Source of the DNA: DASSSQ01 sp963839285
GTDB lineage: Bacteria; Actinomycetota; Thermoleophilia; Gaiellales; Gaiellaceae
Assembly: GCA_963839285.1 (NCBI GenBank)
Contig: CAWIUN010000020.1
Location: 186,001-250,000, forward strand
Direction: 5' to 3'
DNA: 64,000 nt
The notes beneath the pieces are model-generated. The model was given only the letters and a program-made list of their open reading frames with translations. It did no database searches and was not told where the DNA came from. Of the stretch, positions 56,957-64,000 are shown piece after piece. How positions within the stretch are numbered: the stretch's first letter is position 1; the number at the start of each line of letters is the position of its first letter. Both the position numbers and the translations under genes were made by a program.

Positions 56957-59799
56957 ATGGCCGTCGCGGACGACTATCTGACTCCTGAGGCGCGGGCGCG
57001 CCGGGAGAACATCGACCGGCTCCTGCGGGAGGCGGGCTGGACGGTGCAGCGGTTCCGGCAGATGGAGATCGGCGCCGCGCGTGGCGTCGCGGTGCGCGAG
57101 TTCCCGACCCCGACCGGGCCGGTCGACTACCTGCTCTTCGTCGACGCGCAAGGCGCTCGGGACGATCGAGGCGAAGAAGGAGGGCGAGCACGCTGCCTCG
57201 GCGTCGAGTCGCAGACCGAGCGCTACACCGAGGGCTTCGCGCAGCTGGCCGAGGAGCAGGCTGATCCCCTACTGGGAGCTGCCGCTGCCGTTCCACTACA
57301 GTCGACCGGCGCCGAGACGCTCTTCACGAATCTGCCGCGACCCGATCGCCGCGGCCGCGCGACGTCTTCGCACTTCCACCGGCCGGAGACGCTGCTCGAG
57401 TGGGCGCAGGCAGGAGTCTCGCTGCGCGACGCGCCTGCGAGCGATGCCGCCGCTCGACCCGACGGGCCTGCGCGAGGCCCAGATCGAGGCGATCGACGGG
57501 CCTGGAGCAGTCGCTCGCGCGAACGCCAAGCCGCAAGGCGCTGATCCACATGACGATGGGCTCGGGCAAGACCTACGTCGCCGTCGCCGAGGCCTACCGG
57601 CTGCTCCGCTACGCGCGGCGCCGAGCGGATCCTCTTCCTCGTCGACCGGCATCAACCTCGGCACGCCAGGCGCTACGACGAGTTCGCCAACTACGTCACC
57701 CCCGACGACGGGCGCAAGTTCACCGAGCTCTACAACGTCCAGCTGCTGCGCTCGAACCGGATCGACCCGGCCGCGAAGGTCGTGATCACGACGATCCAGC
57801 GCCTCTACTCGATCCTCCGCGGCGACGACGCGAGTTCGACCCGAGGCTCGAGGAGCGAGTCGACCTTCGAGATCGAGCCGGCGCCGACCGAGACGACGGT
57901 CTGCCGGTCGGCTACCAGCCCGACGGTGCCGATCGAGACCTTCGACTTCGTCTTCGTCGACGAGTGCCACCGCTCGATCTACGGCCGGTGGGGCCAGGTG
58001 CTCGACTACTTCGACGTCTTCCTGACCGGCCTGACCGCGACCGCCGAGCACAGTTCACCTACGGCTACTTCGACGAGAACGTCGTCACCGAGTACAAGCA
58101 CGAGCAGGCGGTCGATCGACGGGGTCAACGTCGACTTACACGATCTACCGGATCAAGACCGAGATCACCGAGGGCGGCGGGGAGATCGACGACGGGCGAG
58201 TGGGTCGAGGTCCGCGACCGCGACACGCGCCAGCAGGCCTACCGCGAGCAGCTCGAGGACGAGGTCACCTACGACGCGGCGAAGCTCGACCGCGCCGTCG
58301 TCAGCCCCGACCAGATCCGCACCGTCGTCCGGACCTTCAAGGAGAAGGTCTGCACCGAGATCTTCCCCGGCCGGCACCGAGGTGCCGAAGACGGTCTTCT
58401 TCTGCAAGACCGACAACCACGCCGAGGACGTGCTGCAGATCATCCGCGAGGAGTTCAACCGCGGCTCGGAGTTCGCCCGCAAGATCACCTACAAGACCGA
58501 GGGCGACGCCGACGAGCACATCCAGGACTTCCGCACCGACCCGCGCTTCCGGATCGCCGTCTCCGTCGACCAGATCGCGACCGGCACCGACATCCGCCCG
58601 CTCGAGTGCCTGGTCTTCATGCGCATGGTCGAGCCGCGACCCTGTTCGAGCAGATGAAGGGCCGCGGCGTCCGCACGATCGACCCGACCGACCTGCAGGC
58701 CGTCACCGAGGGCGCGACGTCGAAGGACCACTTCGTGATCGTCGACTGCGTCGGCCTCACCGACGAGGACAGGGCCTGGGCGGAGACGAGGCCGCTCGAC
58801 CGCAAGCCGAGCGTCGCGCTGAAGACGCTGCTCCAGGAGGTCGCGATGGGGATCGCGAAGCCGGACGCTGCTCGCACCGTCGGCGCCCGGCTGACCCGGC
58901 TCGAGCAAGCGGCTCGACGACGGAGCAGCGCGCAGGCGGTCGAGGAGGCGCTCGGCCAGCCGGTGCAGCGAGGTCGCGCAGCGCGCTCGTGCAGGCCGCC
59001 GACCCCGACCGACCACGAGCACGGTCGCCGCAGGCGCCGAGCTCGAGGACGCGAGCCGACCGAGGAGGAGCTCGCCGAGGCGCGGCAAGCGGCTCGTCGG
59101 CGAGGCGGTGAAGCCGCTGCTAGAACCCGGAGGTGCGCGAGGCGATCCTCGACGCTGCGCAGACGCAGCTCGACCAGCTGATCGACATCGCCGCCACGGA
59201 CGACGCTCCTCTACGCCGGCCCGGTCGACCGGCGCCGGCGCCGAGCGACGTCGTCGCAGAGCTTCGAGGAGTTCCTCGAGGAGCACCACGACGAGTACGT
59301 CGCGCATCCAGGCCTCTACAGCCAGCCCGTACGCGCCGCCGGCTCACGCTTCGCGAGATCAAGAAGCTCGCCGAGGCGATCAAGGCGCCGCCGCTGCGAC
59401 CTGACCGCCGGAGAAGCTCTGGGCAGGCCTACGAGCAGCTCGAGCCAGTCGAAGGTGCGCGGCGCACGGCGGCAACGCATCCTCGCCGACCTCGTCTCCC
59501 TGATCCGCTTCGCGCTCGGCCAGGACGACGAGCTCGTCCCGCACAGCGACGTCGTCCGGCTCCGCTTCGACCTCTGGCTGACCGAGCAGAGCGGCGCGGC
59601 AGCGAGTTCACGCCGAGCAGCTGCGCTGGCTGCGAGATGATCCGCGACCACATCGACGACGTCGATGACGCTCGAGCGCGAGGACTTCGACCTCGACCCG
59701 TTCGCCCAGGAGGGCGGCCTCGGTCGGCGCCTACCAGGCCTTCGGCGACGAGCTCGAGCCGCTGCTCGACGAGCTCAACGAGGAGCTGGCGTCGCGTGA
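56957..59799 (+). CDS. hsdR: Type I restriction enzyme subunit R (heavily frame-broken)
   Basis: Motor and nuclease subunit, about 945 residues corrected. Starts MAVADDYLTPEARARRENID; nuclease motif VDYLLFVDAQ-ALGTIEAKKEG (PD-D/ExK type); Walker A ALIHMTMGSGKTYVAVAEAY; DEAD-like FVDECHRSIYGRWG; motif III FLTGLTATAE; helicase C motifs VSVDQIATGTDIRPLECLVF and EQMKGRGVRTIDPTDLQAV. The ATG has aaaggac upstream and TACGGT at 56938-56943. The stop (TGA 59797-59799) overlaps the hsdS GTG after correction. Around 20 indels, so activity cannot be judged from this sequence. Confidence 0.9.
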
Positions 59800-61155
59800 C
59801 GCGACGCTGCCCGAGCTGCCCGAGGGCTGGGAGTGGACGACGCTCGGCGATGTCGCCGAGAGCGGCTCGGCCGACGGCGCTCGCCGAAGAACCACGACCA
59901 GGGCGACATCATGGCGCCGTACCTGCGCATCGCGAACGTCACGTGGGCACGGACTCGACCTCAGCGACGTGCTGGAGATGGACTTCTCGCCTGAGCGAGC
60001 GCGAGCGCACGCGCTCGCGCCGGCGACATCCTGATCTCGAGGGCCGGACGCGCCGAGCTCGGACGCGCTGCGATCTGCCGTGGCGATCGAGCGACGTCTG
60101 CTTCCAGAACATCGCTCGATCCGGCTCGTCCGCGAGCGATCGGCCCAGCTCGTCCGTCGACTGCTCGCTGCTCGACGAGCGGCTGCAGCCATGCTCAGAT
60201 CCACCGCGAGGCACGTCAGCGCATCACCGGGCACGACGCGCTCGCGCATCATCGCGGCATGACCGCTCCGCCGCTCGACGAGCAGCGAGCGCGATCGCTA
60301 CGCCGCCGATGAAGCACGCATCGGAGCCGCGATCGACGAGGCGGCTCGCGACTCCGAGGCCGCCGGCGCCGTCTCGCGAGCGCTCGAGCTCGCTCGCGCT
60401 GAGCGGCGCGATCCTCGAGCGTCCGCTCGCGACCCGGCTGCAGCGAGCATCGCTCGCGCTCGGCGAGCTCGCCGAGGTTCGAGTCGGGCATCGCTAAGGG
60501 GCGCCGGCACGACCAGCTCGAGGCGAACTGCGGCCGTACATCCGCGTCAGCCAACGTCCGAGACGGCGTCGCTCGACCTCGGCGACGATCAAGCGATCGA
60601 CGTCCTGACCGGCGCAGCGAGCGTCGATCGCCGGCTGCGACTGGCGACGTCTTCTGCATCGAGTCGAGCGCGAAGCGGCCACGCGTCGTCGGCGCAGCGA
60701 CTGCGGTCTGGGAGGACGAGTCGTAGCTCTGCTCATCAGAACCACGTGCTTCGCTTCGCGTCCGACCGGAGCGATGCGTACGCCGAGTTCCTGGCGCTCG
60801 TTCTCTGACGCGCCTGCGGCACGGGCGTACCTCGTCGCGGACGTCGCAAGACCACGAGTCGGCCGCATCACGATCAACGGCCAGGCTCGCGACGCTGCCG
60901 ATCCCGCTCCCGCCGCTCGACGAGCAGAGCGCGATCGCGCGAGCGCATCGAGCGGCTTCAGCTCGCGGTCGACGCAGCTCGACGCGACTCGATGCTGCGA
61001 TCGACGACGCGCCGCACTCGAATGCGCTCGCTCTGCAGATCGCCGTCACGGGCGCACTCGTCGCGCACGATCCCGGCGCGAGGCGCCTGCGACGCGCCCT
61101 GCTCGAGCGGAGCGCGGACAGCGCAGACCGCCATGACGCCGTAGCGGGGGCGCTA
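59796..61155 (+). CDS. hsdS: Type I restriction specificity subunit S (heavily frame-broken)
   Basis: DNA-recognition subunit, about 450 residues. It opens with the classical LPELPEGWEWTTLGDVAESG of the first target-recognition domain, then IMAPYLRIANV and GDILIS. Two copies of the conserved-region motif PPLDEQ-AIA occur near 60255 and 60910, each followed by a helical spacer, matching the TRD1-CR1-TRD2-CR2 layout. Frame disruptions are so dense that the two target domains cannot be read fully and the recognition sequence cannot be guessed. The 3' end is approximate. Confidence 0.85.
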
Positions 61156-61159
61156 GCTC

Positions 61160-62691
61160 ATGAAGCAGCCGATGAGCCGACCAGTCGCAGCGCCTCGTCC
61201 AGAAGCTCTGGAACTACTGCAACCGTCCTGCGCGACGACGGGCTCTCGTACGGCGACTACGTCGAGCAGCTGACCTACCTGCTGTTCCTGAAGATGGCGC
61301 ACGAGCGGACGCAGCCGCCGCTGAACGAGCCGTCGCGGATCCCGGCCGGCTACGACTGGCCGTCGCTGCTCGAGAAGGACGGCGCCGAGCTGGAGGCTCA
61401 CTACACCGTCGCTGCTGCAGCGAGCTGGGCACGCGAGCCCGGGCTGCTCGGCCTGATCTTCCGCAAGGCCCAGAACCGGATCCAGGACCCGGCGAAGCTG
61501 CAAGCGGCTGATCGTCGACCTGATCGACGCGCGAGACCTGGACGCGGCGTCGACGCCGACGTCAAGGGCGACGCCTACGAGGGCCTGCTGGAGAAGAACG
61601 CCGCCGACACGAAGTCCGGCGCCGGCCAGTACTTCACGCCGCGGGCGCTGATCAGGGCGATGGTCGACGTGCATGCAGCCGCAGCCCGGGCGAGACGATC
61701 GCCGACCCGGCCTGCGGCACCGGCGGCTTCCTGCTCGCCGCCCACGACTACATCGCCGAGCACTACGACCTCGACCGCGACCAGAAGCAAGCACCTGCGC
61801 GACGACGCCTTCCGCGGGCATCGAGATCGTCGACAACACCGCGCGCCTGTGCGCGATGAACCTCTTCCTGCACGGGATCGGCGGCGACGACCCCGGACGC
61901 CGACGCCGCCGATCGAGGTGCGGGACGCGCTGCTCGCCGAGCCCGGCGAGCAAGGTCGACATGGTGCTGGCGAACCCGCCGTTCGGCAAGAAGTCGTCGG
62001 TGACGATCGTCGGCGAGGACGGCACGGCGAGAGCCGGCGAGGCTCAGACCGTCGCCGCGCCAGGACTTCTGGGCGACGACCGTCCAACAAGCAGCTCAAC
62101 TTCGTCCAGCACATCCGCTCGATGCTCAAGATCGGCGGCCGGGCCGCGGTGGTCGTCCCCGACAACGTCCTCTTCGAGGGCGGCGCCGGCGAGACGATCC
62201 GCCGCCGGCTGCTGCAGGAGTGCAACGTCCACACGCTGCTGCGCCTGCCGACCGGCATCTTCTACGCGCAGGGCGTGAAGGCGAACGTGCTCTTCTTCGA
62301 GCGCAAGGCGGCCTCGGCAGAGCCGTGCGACGAAGGAGCTGTGGGTCTACGACTTCCGCACCAACCAGCACTTCACGCTGAAGACGCAGGCCGCTGACGC
62401 GCGAGGACCTCGACGAGTTCGTCGAGGCGTACAAGCCGGGGAGCCGCTCGCGAGCGGGAGGAGACGGAGCAGTTCAAGCGCTGGAGCTACGAGGAGATCG
62501 CCGAGCGCGACCGGCTTCAACCTCGACATCTGGGCCGACGTCAAGGACGAGATCGCTGACCGACGCCGCGAGCCTGCCGCCGCCGGAGGTGATCGCCGAG
62601 GAGATCGTCGAGCAGCTCTCGCTCGGCGCTCGCGCAGTTCGAGGCGGTCGCCGCCGAGCTCGCGGGCGGCCACGAAGACGCCGAGAAATAG
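61160..62691 (+). CDS. hsdM: Type I restriction-modification methyltransferase subunit M (frame broken)
   Basis: N6-adenine methyltransferase, about 510 residues. The corrected N terminus is MSDQSQRLVQKLWNYCNVLR followed by DDGLSYGDYVEQLTYLLFLK, the HsdM_N domain. GAGQYFTPRALIRAMVD leads into motif I TIADPACGTGGFLLAAHDYI; motif IV is VLANPPFGKKSS. The end LAGGHEDAEK is followed by TAG 62689-62691. ATG 61160 or 61172 may be the start. Indels are near 61180, 61233, 61504, 61545, 61685, 61790, 61818 and 62340-62640. Order R-S-M is unusual; M is normally first. Confidence 0.9.
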
Positions 62692-62694
62692 CTG

Positions 62695-62841
62695 ATGGGC
62701 GCCGGCGCCGACAGCGAGACCGTCCAGCTCGTCACCCGCGGCGAGATCGTGTCGGTCGGGCACACGCCGAAGCTCTACGACACGTTCGCGGCGGCGCGTA
62801 GCGGCGAGTACCGCTCGCCCCTCAGTGCAGTGAAGCCTTGA
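62695..62841 (+). CDS. Possible small protein, 48 aa
   Basis: ATG 62695 follows the hsdM stop by 3 nt and opens 48 codons: MGAGADSETVQLVTRGEIVS then VGHTPKLYDTFAAARSGEYR. No RBS or domain is evident. It overlaps the 3' end of the convergent gene by 20 nt. It could be a displaced fragment of an hsd or neighbouring gene. Confidence 0.35.
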   Translation: MGAGADSETVQLVTRGEIVSVGHTPKLYDTFAAARSGEYRSPLSAVKP

Positions 62842-63325
62842 GCCACAGGGCGAACTCGCTCAACGAGAGCGGCCTCGGCATCGTCCCGCGCACGAGCTCG
62901 TATGTCCTACTGTCGCCGTCCCAGACGCTGTCGTGCGGGCCGTCGAAGATCCCTTCGGGAAGTCGGTGACCGGTGCAGTTCGGGTTCTTGTAGACGATCA
63001 AGCCACCGTCTCGCCTCGGTACTGCGACCGCCGAGAGATAGCCGTACTGGAAGCCGCCGCCGTCGTCTGTCCAGAAGAACAATCCGTACGGGTACCCGGT
63101 AGCGCGGACAGCAGGCGAAGGGTCGTCTTCGCCGAACGGCACCATCTCCGCTCCGACCAGCAGATCGAGCATCGTCGGGTGGGTGAGACTGGCGCCGCTC
63201 AGGGCCTGTGCAGCCAGCACCATCACGACCGGATAGCGATCGGCGAAGGGGTGCAACTGGGTATCGCTCTCCTCGGCGATCTTCCGCTGTTGTCGACCGA
63301 AATCGCCGAGTGGGTCGACCCACAC
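62822..63325 (-). CDS. Hypothetical protein, 167 aa
   Basis: Intact frame from ATG 63325. It shows FADRYPVVMVLAAQALSGAS, GAEMVPFGEDDPSPAVRATG, YPYGLFFWTDDGGGFQYGYL and ends SLSEFALWLKASLH. The pattern (short globular, acidic, conserved aromatic GFQYGYLSAVAVP) resembles SMI1/KNR4- or SUKH-like immunity proteins in shape, but I cannot confirm this. Lower local GC than the housekeeping genes suggests acquired DNA. No partner toxin is visible in the window. Confidence 0.55.
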   Translation of the reverse strand: MWVDPLGDFGRQQRKIAEESDTQLHPFADRYPVVMVLAAQALSGASLTHPTMLDLLVGAEMVPFGEDDPSPAVRATGYPYGLFFWTDDGGGFQYGYLSAVAVPRRDGGLIVYKNPNCTGHRLPEGIFDGPHDSVWDGDSRTYELVRGTMPRPLSLSEFALWLKASLH

Positions 63326-63538
63326 AGCCCGGCCGGGCGGGGGAGCGAGCTGACTGCCGGGTCAGAGTTCGCTGAGTACGGCAACTGAGGTTGCTAGATG
63401 GGGCTAATCGTGGGCGCATTTGTGCACGCACGCGATCGCGATTCTCGGCCGCTAATGCGTCACCGGCGTCGTGGACGGCTGGTGCTGCCGAGAATGGCAA
63501 TGGCGAGTACGCTGCGTCGATCGAGGACGGGGTGTCGA

Positions 63539-64000
63539 GTGATTCCGCAGCTTGACCTGCACGCTCCTATTGTCCCGGCGCGGGGTCTTGGCGGCTTCGA
63601 GGTCGGCCGCCCTCTGGTCGACTACGAACAACTCCTCCGCACCGACCACGAGGCCGTCGAGCCGCGAGTGCACGGGTTGTGGCAGGTCGTCTTTCGGGTC
63701 AGCCAGATCTACGTGGCAACGATGCGCGAGGACATCAGGTCGCACTGGAGGATGAGGCAGTTCTCGCGCCGCCGCCAACGTGGCGGAGAGGCCGACCTGG
63801 GCGAGGTTCTCGCCGTCTTCAAGCGGCCGGAGATGGCACCTGCGATCGATCTGTTCGTCGATGTGCGAGACGGAGTCATCGATGCCGTCGTCGCGTTGGA
63901 GGGGTACCACGGGACGTTCGGGTCGATCCGCACCGGGATGACCTTCGGTGAAGTCGAGGCGATCGAGCGCCGCCTGAACGCGCCCTTCTTCCTCGACGAG
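63539..64000 (+). CDS. Hypothetical protein, 5' part (runs off window)
   Basis: GTG 63539 opens a frame that stays open for 154 codons to the window edge: IPQLDLHAPIVPARGLGGFE, LWQVVFRVSQIYVATMREDI, MAPAIDLFVDVRDGVIDAVV, GSIRTGMTFGEVEAIERRLN. The C-terminal GMTFGEVEAIE pattern is seen in small regulatory or immunity-like proteins, but no family is assigned. The preceding 213 nt (63326-63538) contain no gene. Base composition is more AT-rich than the core genes. Confidence 0.55.
   Translation, partial: MIPQLDLHAPIVPARGLGGFEVGRPLVDYEQLLRTDHEAVEPRVHGLWQVVFRVSQIYVATMREDIRSHWRMRQFSRRRQRGGEADLGEVLAVFKRPEMAPAIDLFVDVRDGVIDAVVALEGYHGTFGSIRTGMTFGEVEAIERRLNAPFFLDE

Overview
The window reads as a high-GC Gram-positive chromosome segment, most likely Actinobacteriota. 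I infer class Thermoleophilia or a close relative from the gene order (prfA-prmC-sua5-wecA-atp), the long HPF, F420-type enzymes, the archaeal-type AspRS and the LytR-CpsA-Psr protein beginning MKTTLKRG. I cannot confirm taxonomy from sequence alone. Many essential genes (atpA, atpD, secA, metH, glyA, sahH) are broken by single-base indels, mostly extra G or C. I treat these as sequencing or assembly errors and annotate each as one frame-corrected gene. upp, the 30.3-33.3 kb block and most of 46.9-56.9 kb are almost free of them.

Layout. 0-10 kb: translation termination and tRNA modification (prfA end, prmC, sua5), glyA, upp, a WecA/MraY-type transferase, then the ATP synthase genes atpZ-like, atpI, B, E, F, H, A, G. 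10-16.6 kb: a complete peptide ABC transporter (dppC, A, B, D, F), with its own promoters and terminator, sits inside the ATP synthase locus. atpD and atpC follow only at 17.4-19.3 kb. 19.7-24.7 kb: cobalamin-dependent metH, then a translational-type T-box leader with a GAC specifier upstream of an archaeal-type aspS. 24.7-36.8 kb: an oxidoreductase, glutamate-cysteine ligase, LCP protein, UDP-glucose dehydrogenase, sugar nucleotidyltransferases, a cupin, a methyltransferase, MerR, sahH and mtnA (SAM/SAH and methylthioadenosine salvage), and a SRPBCC protein. 36.8-47 kb: comF, hpf, a PfkB kinase, secA, prfB with the classic CUU-UGA-C recoding site, ftsE-ftsX and an RNase R-like gene. 47-51.7 kb: secreted and small proteins, a back-to-back F420-dependent gene pair, a TPR protein, smpB, adhP with a short leader ORF, and tmRNA (ssrA).

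51.7-64 kb is an accessory region beginning just after ssrA, a common integration target. It holds a DDE transposase-like gene with a zinc-ribbon insertion, an XRE repressor, an unknown 385-aa protein, a SHOCT-domain protein, a type I restriction-modification system in the unusual order hsdR-hsdS-hsdM, and unknown ORFs at the end. The XRE gene is flanked by two matching GGTTC-N6-GAACC inverted repeats. One lies beside a perfect Gram-positive LexA box, suggesting the transposase-like gene is under both XRE and SOS control.

Many genes have a -10-like hexamer 7-11 nt before the start codon and no Shine-Dalgarno sequence, which points to widespread leaderless transcripts.
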